NCBI RefSeq assembly: GCF_900258035.1
Contig: NZ_OGTP01000026.1
Span: 34,363-98,362 of the forward strand
Source: Caballeronia novacaledonica
GTDB taxonomy: Bacteria > Pseudomonadota > Gammaproteobacteria > Burkholderiales > Burkholderiaceae
Direction: 5' to 3'
DNA length: 64,000 nt
A model generated the notes under the pieces. That model saw nothing but the letters and a program-made list of their open reading frames with translations, was not told the DNA's origin and searched no databases. This document shows positions 25,644 to 34,132 of the stretch, in pieces. The position numbers were made by a program, and so were the translations under genes. The stretch's first letter is position 1. Each line of letters opens with the position of its first letter.

Positions 25644-26641
25644 CGAAACTTTCGGTACTCGACCAGACACCGGTCATCCACGGCCACAGCGTCGCCGACG
25701 CCATCGCCGCGACGCTCGATCTCGCGCAGCTCGCCGACGATCTCGGCTATACGCGCTACTGGTGCGCGGAGCATCACGGCTTGCATGGCGTGTCGAATCC
25801 GTGTCCTGAAGTGATGCTCGCGCGCATCGGCAGTCTGACGAAGCGCATCCGCATCGGTTCGGGCGGCGTGATGCTGCCGTATTACTCGCCGTTCAAGGTC
25901 GCCGAGCAATTCCTGATGCTCGAAGCGCTGTTTCCGAATCGCGTGGATCTCGGCGTCGGTCGCGCGCCCGGCGGCGACATGCGCACGGCGCAGGCGGTCG
26001 CGGCGGGTTCGTACAATCGCGGCGATGTCTTCCCGCAGCAAGTCGCGGAACTGATCGCGCTGTTCAGCGGCAACGTGCCCGACGACTCGCTCGCCAAAGG
26101 CGTGCTGCTGCAACCGCAGATCGACACGCGCCCCGAACTGTGGATGCTCGGCTCCAGCGACTTCGGCGGCCTGCTCGCCGCGCAGCTCGGCATCCGGTTT
26201 GCGTTCGCGCATTTCATCAACGCGCAATATGGTGATCGCGTGGCGGAGGCGTATCACGAACGTTTCACGCCGGGTCTCGAGGCGAAGCCGTATCTCGCCG
26301 CGGCGGTGTTCGTGATTTGCGCCGATACGGATCGCGAAGCCGAAGCGCTCGAACGCGCGGTCGACCTGCGCCGCGTGCAAATGGCGTACGGGCTCAACCA
26401 GCCGATTCCGTCGATCGCGCAGGGCAACGCGCAGGTTTATGGCGAGCGCGAACTCGCGGTGATCGCGCATGAGAAAGCGCGCAGCATCATCGGCACCCCG
26501 GAACGCGTGACGGAGAAACTGCACGCGCTACAGGAACAATTCAACGCCGACGAACTGATCGTGATAACGGTCTCCGGCAGCTACGCCGCACGCACGCGGT
26601 CCTATCAACTGTTGGCCGAAGCCTTCGAGCTCGGCCGCTGA
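25640..26641 (+). CDS. LLM-class (luciferase-like) flavin-dependent oxidoreductase
   Basis: 333-residue TIM-barrel protein of the bacterial luciferase family. Conserved pieces are LSVLDQTPVIHGHSVADAI at the N-terminus, YTRYWCAEHHGLHGVSNPCPEV, RIRIGSGGVMLPYYSPFKVAEQFLMLEALFP and RVDLGVGRAPGGD, followed by LWMLGSSDFGGLLAAQLGI. The family uses reduced FMN (or F420 in other phyla); the substrate here is unknown. It overlaps coaBC by four bases and precedes dut by 11, so it is embedded in a housekeeping transcript. The CoaC half is also a flavoprotein, but a functional link is speculation. Confidence 0.85.
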   Translation: MTKLSVLDQTPVIHGHSVADAIAATLDLAQLADDLGYTRYWCAEHHGLHGVSNPCPEVMLARIGSLTKRIRIGSGGVMLPYYSPFKVAEQFLMLEALFPNRVDLGVGRAPGGDMRTAQAVAAGSYNRGDVFPQQVAELIALFSGNVPDDSLAKGVLLQPQIDTRPELWMLGSSDFGGLLAAQLGIRFAFAHFINAQYGDRVAEAYHERFTPGLEAKPYLAAAVFVICADTDREAEALERAVDLRRVQMAYGLNQPIPSIAQGNAQVYGERELAVIAHEKARSIIGTPERVTEKLHALQEQFNADELIVITVSGSYAARTRSYQLLAEAFELGR

Positions 26642-26652
26642 ACCATCGATCC

Positions 26653-27099
26653 ATGAAACTCGACGTCAAGATTCTCGACGCGCGCATGCGCGACTTCATG
26701 CCCGCCTATGCCACGCCCGGCAGCGCGGGCCTCGATCTGCGCGCGTGCCTCGACGCGCCGCTTGTCATCGAGCCGCATCAGACCGTGCTCGTGCCGACCG
26801 GACTCGCCATTCATCTCGCCGATCCCGGCTACGCCGCACTGATCCTGCCGCGCTCGGGACTCGGCCACAAGCATGGCATCGTGCTCGGCAATCTCGTCGG
26901 GCTGATCGATTCGGATTATCAAGGTCAACTGATGGTCTCGACGTGGAATCGCGGCGACAGCGCGTTCACGCTCAACCCGATGGAGCGTCTCGCGCAGATG
27001 GTGATCGTGCCTGTCGTGCAGGCGCAGTTCAATATCGTCGATGACTTCGCGGCGAGCGAGCGCGGCGCGGGCGGCTTCGGCAGCACGGGCAAGCACTGA
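26653..27099 (+). CDS. dut: deoxyuridine 5'-triphosphate nucleotidohydrolase
   Basis: 148-residue trimeric dUTPase, keeping uracil out of DNA and supplying dUMP. The five family motifs are present: ATPGSAGLDLRA, PRSGLGHKHGIVLGN, GLIDSDYQGQLMV, MERLAQMVIVPV and the C-terminal arginine-glycine arm ERGAGGFGSTGKH. The start is 11 bases after the flavin oxidoreductase. Association of dut with coaBC is widespread in bacteria. Confidence 0.96.
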   Translation: MKLDVKILDARMRDFMPAYATPGSAGLDLRACLDAPLVIEPHQTVLVPTGLAIHLADPGYAALILPRSGLGHKHGIVLGNLVGLIDSDYQGQLMVSTWNRGDSAFTLNPMERLAQMVIVPVVQAQFNIVDDFAASERGAGGFGSTGKH

Positions 27100-27113
27100 G
27101 CTTTCTCAGGTCG

Positions 27114-27147
27114 AAAAAAACGGCGCGGTCGAAACCGCGCCGTTTTC
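27114..27147. terminator. bidirectional terminator between dut and clpA
   Basis: AAACGGCGCGGT-CGAA-ACCGCGCCGTTT with A and T runs on both sides stands between the convergent dut and clpA genes and would serve both transcripts. Confidence 0.92.
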
Positions 27148-27167
27148 ACTTCCAAAGACCCCTTCTA

Positions 27168-29471
27168 TCAATCCACTTCGATCGCTTCCGGATTCGGATT
27201 GCGCGGCGGCGTCGAGTTCTCGTCGAACGTGAGTTGCACCTTGTCCTCGGCGTCGACATCCACGGTCACGCGGCCGCCGTTGAGCAACTTGCCGAACAGC
27301 AGTTCGTCGGCCAGCGCGCGACGGATCGTGTCCTGGATCAGACGCTGCATCGGACGCGCGCCCATCAGCGGATCGAAACCGTGCTTCGCGAGATGCTTGC
27401 GCAGCGCGTCGGTGAAGACGGCATCGACCTTCTTCTCGTGCAACTGATCTTCCAGTTGCATGAGGAACTTGTCGACCACGCGCAGGATGATTTCCTCGTC
27501 CAGCGAGCGGAAGCTGATGATCGAGTCCAGACGGTTGCGGAACTCCGGCGTGAACATGCGCTTGATGTCGGCCATTTCGTCGCCCGACTCGCGCCGCGAC
27601 GTGAAACCGATCACCGCCTTGCCCATTGCCTCGGCGCCCGCGTTCGTCGTCATGATGATGATGACGTTGCGGAAATCCGCCTTGCGGCCGTTGTTGTCCG
27701 TCAGCGTGCCGTGGTCCATGACCTGCAGCAGCACGTTGTAGATGTCCGGATGCGCCTTCTCGATTTCGTCGAGCAGCAGCACGCAATGCGGCTTCTTCGT
27801 GACGGCTTCGGTCAGCAAACCGCCCTGGTCGAAACCGACATAACCCGGCGGCGCGCCGATCAGACGGCTGACCGCATGACGCTCCATGTATTCCGACATG
27901 TCGAAGCGCAGCAGTTCGATACCGAGCGTGAACGCCAGTTGCTTCGCCACTTCCGTCTTGCCGACGCCCGTCGGGCCGGAGAACAGGAACGCGCCGATCG
28001 GCTTGTCCGTTTTGCCGAGGCCCGCGCGCGCCATCTTGATCGATGCCGACAGCGCATCAATGGCCGGATCCTGGCCGAACACGACAGCCTTCAGGTCGCG
28101 GTCGAGCGTCTGAAGCTTGCTGCGGTCGTCCTGCGACACGCTCTGCGCCGGCACGCGCGCGATCTTCGAGATGATCTCTTCGATCTCGCTCTTGCCGATG
28201 GTCTTCTTCTGCTTCGACTTCGGCAGGATGCGTTGCGCCGCGCCCGCTTCGTCGATCACGTCGATGGCCTTGTCGGGCAAATGACGATCCGTGATGAAGC
28301 GCGCCGACAACTCGGCCGCCGCCGACAGCGCACCCGACGAATACTTCACGCCGTGATGCTCCTCGAAGCGCGTCTTGAGGCCGCGCAAAATGGCCACGGT
28401 CTGCTCGACGGTCGGCTCGGTGACATCGACCTTCTGGAAACGGCGCGACAGCGCCGCGTCCTTCTCGAAGATGCCGCGATATTCCGTGAACGTGGTCGCG
28501 CCGATGCACTTCAACTGCCCCGACGACAACGCCGGCTTCAGCAGATTCGATGCATCCAGCGTGCCGCCCGAAGCCGCGCCCGCGCCGATCAGCGTATGAA
28601 TTTCGTCGATGAACAGAATGGCGTGCGGACGCTCCTTCAATTCCTTGAGCACCGTCTTCAGGCGTTGCTCGAAATCGCCACGATATTTCGTGCCCGCGAG
28701 CAGCGCGCCCATGTCGAGCGAATACACCTGCGCGTCGGCCAGAATGTCCGGCACTTCGCCGCGCGTGATGCGCCACGCGAGGCCTTCGGCGATCGCGGTC
28801 TTGCCCACGCCGGCTTCACCCACGAGCAGCGGATTGTTCTTGCGGCGGCGGCACAGCACCTGCACCACGCGCTCGACTTCCAGTTCGCGACCGATCAGCG
28901 GATCGATCTTGCCGTCCTTCGCGAGCTGATTCAGATTCTGCGTGAACTGCGCAAGCGGCGTTTCCTTCTGCGCGGCGGCGTCTTCCGATTCCGGATTGGC
29001 TTCGCTGTTCGTCTTCGTGGCGTCGCCGCTGTTCGTCTTGGCGATTCCGTGCGAAATGAAATTCACGACATCCAGACGCGTCACGCCCTGCTGTTGCAGG
29101 TAGTACACCGCGTGCGAATCCTTCTCGCCGAAGATCGCCACCAGCACGTTCGCGCCGGTCACTTCCTTCTTGCCGTTCGAGGTCGATTGCACGTGCATGA
29201 TCGCGCGCTGGATCACGCGCTGGAAACCAAGCGTCGGCTGAGTATCGACGTCGTCCGTGCCCGGCACGGTCGGCGTGTTGTCATGAATGAAATTGCGCAG
29301 GTTCTGACGCAAATCTTCAATGTTGGCTGCGCAGGCGCGCAACACTTCAGCCGCGGTCGGATTGTCCAACAGGGCAAGCAGCAGATGCTCGACCGTTATG
29401 AACTCGTGCCGCGCCTGACGTGCTTCCATAAACGCCATGTGCAGACTGACTTCCAGTTCCTGGGCAATCAT
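27168..29471 (-). CDS. clpA: ATP-dependent Clp protease ATP-binding subunit ClpA
   Basis: 767-residue AAA+ unfoldase that feeds substrates to ClpP. The N-domain (MIAQELEVSLHMAFMEARQARHEFITVEHLLLAL) is the ClpS/substrate docking site; the first AAA module has GEAGVGKTAIAEGLAW, ILFIDEIHTLIGAG; the second has FSGPTGVGKTEVAKQLAF and LLLDEIEKAHPDIYNVLLQ. The ATG at 29471 overlaps the clpS stop as ATGA; a start six codons earlier would lie within clpS. clpP is not in the window, as usual in this group. Confidence 0.96.
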   Translation of the reverse strand: MIAQELEVSLHMAFMEARQARHEFITVEHLLLALLDNPTAAEVLRACAANIEDLRQNLRNFIHDNTPTVPGTDDVDTQPTLGFQRVIQRAIMHVQSTSNGKKEVTGANVLVAIFGEKDSHAVYYLQQQGVTRLDVVNFISHGIAKTNSGDATKTNSEANPESEDAAAQKETPLAQFTQNLNQLAKDGKIDPLIGRELEVERVVQVLCRRRKNNPLLVGEAGVGKTAIAEGLAWRITRGEVPDILADAQVYSLDMGALLAGTKYRGDFEQRLKTVLKELKERPHAILFIDEIHTLIGAGAASGGTLDASNLLKPALSSGQLKCIGATTFTEYRGIFEKDAALSRRFQKVDVTEPTVEQTVAILRGLKTRFEEHHGVKYSSGALSAAAELSARFITDRHLPDKAIDVIDEAGAAQRILPKSKQKKTIGKSEIEEIISKIARVPAQSVSQDDRSKLQTLDRDLKAVVFGQDPAIDALSASIKMARAGLGKTDKPIGAFLFSGPTGVGKTEVAKQLAFTLGIELLRFDMSEYMERHAVSRLIGAPPGYVGFDQGGLLTEAVTKKPHCVLLLDEIEKAHPDIYNVLLQVMDHGTLTDNNGRKADFRNVIIIMTTNAGAEAMGKAVIGFTSRRESGDEMADIKRMFTPEFRNRLDSIISFRSLDEEIILRVVDKFLMQLEDQLHEKKVDAVFTDALRKHLAKHGFDPLMGARPMQRLIQDTIRRALADELLFGKLLNGGRVTVDVDAEDKVQLTFDENSTPPRNPNPEAIEVD

Positions 29472-29782
29472 GCTTCCTCCATCACGCACTGCAGCGGATG
29501 TCCCGCTTGCCGTGCATGGCTAACGACTTGCTCAACTTTGGTCGACGCAATATCTCGCGTGTAGACCCCACAAACTCCCCTGCCTTCGCGATGAACCTTC
29601 AGCATGATCTGCGTAGCGGTCTCACGATCTTTATTAAAGTATTCCTGCACGATCATCACGACGAATTCCATCGGCGTGAAGTCGTCATTCAGCAGCACCA
29701 CCTTGTACATGGCCGGCTTCTTGAGCTTCTGCTCCTGCCGCTCCAGTACCGTGCCATCCTGCTTGTTGGGATTGATCGCCAT
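29468..29782 (-). CDS. clpS: ATP-dependent Clp protease adaptor ClpS
   Basis: 104-residue N-degron adaptor that hands N-end-rule substrates to ClpA. YKVVLLNDDFTPMEFVVMIVQEYF is the family signature, including the Asn-Asp residues of the N-degron pocket, and VHREGRGVCGVYTRDIASTKVEQV the second half. A charged N-terminal extension of about 25 residues is unstructured as usual. The overlap with clpA secures co-expression. Confidence 0.95.
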   Translation of the reverse strand: MAINPNKQDGTVLERQEQKLKKPAMYKVVLLNDDFTPMEFVVMIVQEYFNKDRETATQIMLKVHREGRGVCGVYTRDIASTKVEQVVSHARQAGHPLQCVMEEA

Positions 29783-30128
29783 ACACCCATTCTAAACAAC
29801 ACGGACGTCTCCGCAATCGCCGCTCCAGCACCGACCGTGCGGTCGGAATGAAACGCTGAAACTGCTCTCGCACAGTTGTCGTCCATCGAATCCTGCCGCT
29901 GCCCAACATTTCGGCGCGGCCCGCTTGCACCTCGTCGAAACGAGTATCGCACAGCTTCAAAAAAAACAAATCGAACACCAAGCGCCGCGGGCCGCCGGGT
30001 AACACACAAGTGAGTCGATTATGCGACTTTTCAAGATGGCGTGCTTGGACGGCAGCGCACACGCAAAGCAGGAATTACCCTACGAATGCGCTCTTTGCAA
30101 CGAGCTTATCGGCCATCCCAAAAATTCC

Positions 30129-30157
30129 TTGACACCCGATTTAAGAGATTTAACAAT
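30129..30157 (+). promoter_or_regulatory. promoter of cspA
   Basis: A perfect TTGACA is followed after 17 bases by AACAAT. It is the best sigma-70 -35 box seen in the window and points to the cold-shock gene. The -10 box ends 143 bases before the cspA ATG. Confidence 0.65.
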
Positions 30158-30163
30158 CAAACT

Positions 30164-30300
30164 GGCACTTTTTTCCGGGGGCCAACCACGGACGAAAAAA
30201 GAGGCCGAGGTGAGCTTGTGAGGAGGGGGCGGTTCACATTGTGGGGTGGCCGCTTTTCGAGCGTGCTCTGGGTGCGACAAGAGTTAGAGGGGAAGTACGA
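30164..30300 (+). promoter_or_regulatory. long 5' untranslated leader of cspA
   Basis: About 137 bases without a credible gene separate the promoter from cspA. E. coli cspA also has a long leader that acts as an RNA thermosensor; the length and position agree, but this sequence has not been folded here. The rest of the 518-base gap to clpS (29783-30128) shows only a polypurine/A-rich tract near 29960 and no gene. Confidence 0.45.
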
Positions 30301-30507
30301 ATGTCTACTGGTACGGTCAAGTGGTTCAACGACGCGAAAGGCTACGGATTCATCACGCCCGATGAAGGCGGCGAGGATCTGTTCGCACATTTCTCGGCGA
30401 TTCAAATGAACGGTTTCAAGACGCTCAAAGAAGGCCAGAAGGTCAGCTTCGAGATTGTCCAAGGACCGAAGGGCAAGCAGGCATCGAACATCCAGGACGC
30501 GGTCTGA
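30301..30507 (+). CDS. cspA: cold-shock protein, CspA family
   Basis: 68-residue single cold-shock domain. RNP1 is KGYGFITP and RNP2 is DLFAHFS, within the typical MSTGTVKWFNDAKGYGFI start and VSFEIVQGPKGKQASNIQ end. It binds single-stranded RNA/DNA and melts mRNA structure. A longer frame starts 60 bases upstream, but the ATG at 30301 has GAGGGGA 7 bases before it and the family N-terminus. A terminator follows the stop by 25 bases. Several paralogues are usual in these genomes, so this copy need not be cold-induced. Confidence 0.95.
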   Translation: MSTGTVKWFNDAKGYGFITPDEGGEDLFAHFSAIQMNGFKTLKEGQKVSFEIVQGPKGKQASNIQDAV

Positions 30508-30532
30508 CCGTTCGATCACACTTTGCCTCGTG

Positions 30533-30560
30533 AAACCCGGCCATTGCGCCGGGTTTTTTT
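30533..30560 (+). terminator. terminator of cspA
   Basis: AACCCGGC, a 6-base loop, GCCGGGTT and a T7 run. Confidence 0.9.
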
Positions 30561-30600
30561 CGCCCTGCCGCTTTTGGAATATGAGGCGCGGGCGCCAGTT

Positions 30601-30637
30601 AAAAACCCCGCAAGGCGTAGGCCTTCCGGGGTTTTTA
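30601..30637 (-). terminator. terminator of icd
   Basis: AAAAACCCCG and CGGGGTTTTT enclose an inner stem (AAGGC-GTAG-GCCTT), giving a long hairpin. It lies 28 bases past the icd stop codon, convergent to the cspA terminator, and could act in both directions. Confidence 0.88.
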
Positions 30638-30664
30638 TTCGACACTTCGAATAGAGGTGAGTCC

Positions 30665-31921
30665 TCACATATTTTCGATCATCACCTCTCCGAAGCCCGA
30701 ACACGAAACCTGCGTCGCGCCTTCCATCAGGCGTGCGAAGTCGTACGTGACGCGTTTCGAGAGAATGGACTGCTCCATCGACGAAATGATGCGATCCGCC
30801 GCCTCGAACCAGCCGAGATGGCGCAGCATCATTTCGGCCGAGAGGACTTCCGAGCCCGGATTCACGTAGTCCTTGCCCGCGTACTTCGGCGCGGTGCCGT
30901 GCGTCGCTTCGAACATTGCGACGGAATCCGACATGTTCGCGCCCGGCGCGATGCCGATGCCGCCCACCTGCGCCGCGAGCGCGTCCGAGATGTAATCGCC
31001 GTTCAGGTTGAGCGTCGCGATCACGTCGTATTCGGCCGGACGCAGCAGGATTTGCTGAAGGAACGCGTCGGCGATCACGTCCTTCACGACGATGTCGTTG
31101 CCCGACTTCGGATTCTTCACCTTCATCCACGGACCGCCGTCGATCAGTTCCGCGTCGAACTCCTTCTGCGCGAGCGCGTAACCGTAGTCGCGGAACGCGC
31201 CTTCGGTGAACTTCATGATGTTGCCCTTGTGCACGAGCGTGACCGAGCGGCGGTCGTTGTCGATCGCGTATTGAATCGCCTTGCGCACGAGCCGCTCCGA
31301 GCCCTCGCGCGACACCGGCTTGATGCCGAGCCCCGACGAATCCGGAAAACGGATCTTCTTCACGCCCATTTCCTCGCGCAGAAATTTGATGACCTTCTTC
31401 GCCTCGGCCGATTCCGCCGGCCATTCGACGCCCGCGTAGATGTCCTCGGAGTTCTCGCGGAAGATCACCATGTCGATCTTCTCCGGCTCGCGCACCGGCG
31501 ACGGCACGCCCTTGAAGTAGCGCACCGGCCGCAGACACACATACAGATCGAGTTGCTGGCGAAGCGCCACGTTCAGCGAGCGGATGCCGCCGCCGACAGG
31601 CGTCGTGAGCGGTCCCTTGATCGACACGACGTAGTCCTTCACCGCGTCGAGCGTCTCGTCGGGCAGCCAGACGTCCGGGCCGTAGAAGCGCGTCGCCTTT
31701 TCGCCCGCGAAGATTTCCATCCATTGAATCTTGCGCTTGCCGCCGTAGGCCTTTTCCACCGCCGCATCGACGACCTTGATCATCACCGGCGTGATGTCGA
31801 CGCCCGTGCCGTCGCCCTCGATATACGGGATGATCGGCTGATCCGAGACGTTGAGCGAGAAATCCGCGTTGACGGTGATCTTGTCACCGTCCGCCGGAAC
31901 CTTGATGTGCTGATACGGCAT
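30665..31921 (-). CDS. icd: isocitrate dehydrogenase (NADP+)
   Basis: 418-residue TCA-cycle enzyme, oxidising isocitrate to 2-oxoglutarate. The phosphorylatable substrate-site serine is in GGGIRSLNVALRQ; other landmarks are IPYIEGDGTGVDITP, DMVIFRENSEDIYAGVEW, VHKGNIMKFTEGAFRDYGY and the metal-binding NLNGDYISDALAAQVGG; NADP preference is suggested by the E. coli-like C-terminal half. The ATG at 31921 (MPYQHIKVPADGDKI) gives the family N-terminus, whereas the open frame runs further upstream. Divergent from rluE. Confidence 0.95.
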   Translation of the reverse strand: MPYQHIKVPADGDKITVNADFSLNVSDQPIIPYIEGDGTGVDITPVMIKVVDAAVEKAYGGKRKIQWMEIFAGEKATRFYGPDVWLPDETLDAVKDYVVSIKGPLTTPVGGGIRSLNVALRQQLDLYVCLRPVRYFKGVPSPVREPEKIDMVIFRENSEDIYAGVEWPAESAEAKKVIKFLREEMGVKKIRFPDSSGLGIKPVSREGSERLVRKAIQYAIDNDRRSVTLVHKGNIMKFTEGAFRDYGYALAQKEFDAELIDGGPWMKVKNPKSGNDIVVKDVIADAFLQQILLRPAEYDVIATLNLNGDYISDALAAQVGGIGIAPGANMSDSVAMFEATHGTAPKYAGKDYVNPGSEVLSAEMMLRHLGWFEAADRIISSMEQSILSKRVTYDFARLMEGATQVSCSGFGEVMIENM

Positions 31922-32120
31922 GGTCGACTCCAAATAAGGCCGGACTTGAATGGAAGCAAACGAAGGATAGCGAGCGATGCGATGCAGCATACGGGCGACG
32001 ACGCACAGCCCGATGTTGGTCACGACATCATTCTAACCATGCTGGCCCTCACCGGCGCGCACGAGGCGGGCGGGCGCATGCATTAAGATGCCGCATCGAT
32101 CACGCCGCGCGCCGTCCTGC

Positions 32121-32696
32121 ATGTCACTCATCGCCCTCAACAAGCCTTTCGGCACCATCTGCCAGTTCTCCGCGCACGAAACGCGCGCGTCGCTCGGCGA
32201 CTGGGTGAAGACGCCGGGCGTGTATCCCGCGGGCCGGCTCGACGCGGACAGCGAAGGCCTCCTCCTGCTCACCGACGACGGCGCCTTGCAGGCGCGCATC
32301 GCGGAGCCGCGTCACAAGCTCGTGAAGCGCTATTGGGCGCAAGTCGAAGGCGCGCCCGACGAAGCCGCGCTCGCGCATCTCGCGAAAGGCGTCGATCTCG
32401 GCGACTACGTGACGCGTCCGTGCCGCACCGCTTTCGTCGATGAACGCGACATCGACGCCCTCTGGCCGCGCACGCCGCCGATCCGCTATCGCGCCGCAAT
32501 CCCGGCGACATGGGTCGAGCTCGCCATCGTCGAAGGCAAGAACCGGCAGGTCAGGCGCATGACGGCGGCGGTCGGTTATCCGACGTTGCGGCTCGTGCGC
32601 GTCGCGATCGGCGCGCTCGATATCTTCACGCTGGGCATCGCGCCCGGCGAGTCCGTCGAGGTTGCGCCGGGCGCGCCCTGGCAACGCCTTCGTTGA
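32121..32696 (+). CDS. rluE: 23S rRNA pseudouridine synthase, RluE type
   Basis: 191-residue RsuA/RluB/E/F-family pseudouridine synthase without an S4 domain, which marks the RluE subgroup (U2457 of 23S rRNA in E. coli). The catalytic aspartate is in GRLDADSEGLLLLTDDGAL; LIALNKPFGTICQFS, KRYWAQVEG and EGKNRQVRRMTAAVGYPTLRLVR are family motifs. The ATG at 32121 is the first codon before the KPFG strand. It stands alone on the plus strand. Confidence 0.9.
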   Translation: MSLIALNKPFGTICQFSAHETRASLGDWVKTPGVYPAGRLDADSEGLLLLTDDGALQARIAEPRHKLVKRYWAQVEGAPDEAALAHLAKGVDLGDYVTRPCRTAFVDERDIDALWPRTPPIRYRAAIPATWVELAIVEGKNRQVRRMTAAVGYPTLRLVRVAIGALDIFTLGIAPGESVEVAPGAPWQRLR

Positions 32697-33077
32697 ATCG
32701 CATTCAACTATCTCGAAAATAATCGGCATTGCGCGGTTCATGGCATTGCGCTTAAAGGCAGTGTCATGAAGATCGAGTATCGCGAGCCGCGAGTCGAATA
32801 TTTTTTGATCCGCTGCGCAATTCTCTGTAAATCGCGTCAACCGACTCTTCGCACGATGCGTTAAGGGCGTCAGATGCCGCATAAAGCTATCCGGCATGAG
32901 CGAAAACTGATTACAACAACCTGTGTGCTCCAGGGAGTTTGAAAGGTTCAAGCGTTCACAGTCGTATCGACATTGATTTATCGAATCGACTGTCAACCGA
33001 AAGGTAGGTGGCTCGTTTACCGAGATGACTCAATGACCGGGTCGTTTGGTTAATTTACTCAAGCTGAGGATTCACAG
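32697..33077. other. 381-base intergenic region, less GC-rich
   Basis: No gene is seen. The stretch is visibly richer in A/T than its surroundings and contains a direct repeat GGCATTGCGC at 32725-32734 and 32742-32751. The promoter of the small secreted protein gene must lie here, but no convincing -35/-10 pair was found. Confidence 0.4.
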
Positions 33078-33284
33078 ATGAACAAACTGATCGCTGCTCT
33101 CGTCGCTGGCCTGTTCGCAACCGCTGCTTTCGCACAAGAAGCCTCGGCTCCGGCCGCTGCTGCTCCGGCAGCTGCTTCGTCGGCTCACAAGTCGTCGGCA
33201 CACAAGAAGTCGCACAAGTCGTCGCACAAGTCGCACAAGAAGGCAGCCGCTTCGGCTCCGGAAGCCGCTTCGGCAGCTCAGTAA
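33078..33284 (+). CDS. small secreted Ala/Lys/Ser/His-rich protein of unknown function
   Basis: 68 residues. A clear signal peptide (MNKLIAALVAGLFATAAFA, cut before QE) leaves a mature peptide of about 49 residues made almost only of Ala, Ser, Lys, His and Pro: alanine/proline stretches flank a basic block of HKSS/HKKS/HKSH repeats. There is no cysteine or aromatic residue, so it is likely disordered in the periplasm. The composition recalls histone-like or metal-binding peptides, but no function is known to me. The codons repeat in phase (CAC AAG TCG), which suggests expansion of a short unit. It stands alone before a terminator. Confidence 0.75.
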   Translation: MNKLIAALVAGLFATAAFAQEASAPAAAAPAAASSAHKSSAHKKSHKSSHKSHKKAAASAPEAASAAQ

Positions 33285-33348
33285 GTTCGTTGTAAACGGC
33301 GGTATAGCGAAGTCAAGAACGAGCATTACCGCCGTCTTTACGGCGTTG

Positions 33349-33386
33349 AAGGGCAGATGGCCGCAAGGCGTCTGCCCTTTTGTTTT
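33349..33386 (+). terminator. terminator after the small secreted protein gene
   Basis: AAGGGCAGA and TCTGCCCTT enclose a 13-base loop that can pair further (GCC-GCAA-GGC); TTGTTTTG follows. It is 65 bases after the stop codon. Confidence 0.8.
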
Positions 33387-33458
33387 GTGCCTGCGCATCG
33401 CGTAACATGCGCGGGGCCGCCGGCTTTCCGGCCTATCGAATGCCAAAGGAGCTTCGTC

Positions 33459-33941
33459 GTGAATCTGCAAGCTTTCCTGCGCGCCGCGCGCGCAGCCGTC
33501 ATCGCGCTCGCGCTGCCCTTCGCCGCGCTATCGCACGCCCAGACGATGCCGCCCGGCGCCAAGCAGCCGTCCGATTTTCCGCGCGCGAAGCTCACCGCGG
33601 GCATGTACGTGATCGACGCCGCCGTCGCCGCGAGCGACGCCGATCGCGAGCAAGGCCTCATGTATCGCACGCAGCTCGCGCCGAACGAAGGCATGCTCTT
33701 CGTCTTCAATGAAAACGCCGTGCATTGCTTCTGGATGAAGAACACGCTGATTCCGCTGTCGATCGCGTTCATTCGCGCGGACGGCACGATCACCGACATC
33801 GACGAGATGCAGGCCGAGACCGAGAACAATCACTGCCCGCGCAACAACGGCGTGTACGCGCTCGAAATGTCCAAAGGCTGGTTCGCCGCGAAGGGCATCA
33901 AGCCGGGCATGCAGCTCAAGGGCTTGCCGCGCGTGCAATAA
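33459..33941 (+). CDS. DUF192 family secreted protein
   Basis: 160-residue protein with an N-terminal signal peptide (about 28 residues, ending ...ALSHAQ) and a DUF192 domain. Typical motifs are DADREQGLMYRTQLAPNEGMLFVF and CFWMKNTLIPLSIAFIRADGTI, then EMSKGWFAAKGIKPGMQL. The family occurs widely in bacteria and archaea; its biochemical role is not established. The start is a GTG with AAAGGA eight bases ahead, giving a signal peptide straight away; longer versions of the frame add a cysteine-rich nonsense stretch. Followed by a terminator. Confidence 0.85.
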   Translation: MNLQAFLRAARAAVIALALPFAALSHAQTMPPGAKQPSDFPRAKLTAGMYVIDAAVAASDADREQGLMYRTQLAPNEGMLFVFNENAVHCFWMKNTLIPLSIAFIRADGTITDIDEMQAETENNHCPRNNGVYALEMSKGWFAAKGIKPGMQLKGLPRVQ

Positions 33942-33961
33942 AGCTTTTTCGCCCGATCGGG

Positions 33962-33997
33962 AAACCGGCGCCGTCGCAGGACACGCCGGTTTTTTTG
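33962..33997 (+). terminator. terminator of the DUF192 gene
   Basis: AAACCGGCG and CGCCGGTTT with a 13-base loop, followed by TTTTT. Confidence 0.88.
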
Positions 33998-34132
33998 TGT
34001 CCGAAAAGTCCTTCCTCCGGGCTGGCAGGATTCCTGCAAAGAGCCTGCCGACGCGCTATCCTAAAAAGATTCAGCGCGGCGCTCTCGCGTTCGTCACACA
34101 CGCCGCGCCGACTTTATCCACAGGAGGTTCAC

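Noticed and set aside
27234..29564. 776-codon plus-strand frame opposite clpA
   Set aside because: Antisense shadow of ClpA, whose Walker motifs are unmistakable on the minus strand.
30021..30221. 66-codon frame with cysteines (CALC) upstream of cspA
   Set aside because: It spans the TTGACA promoter and part of the leader, lacks a ribosome-binding site and resembles no family; probably chance.
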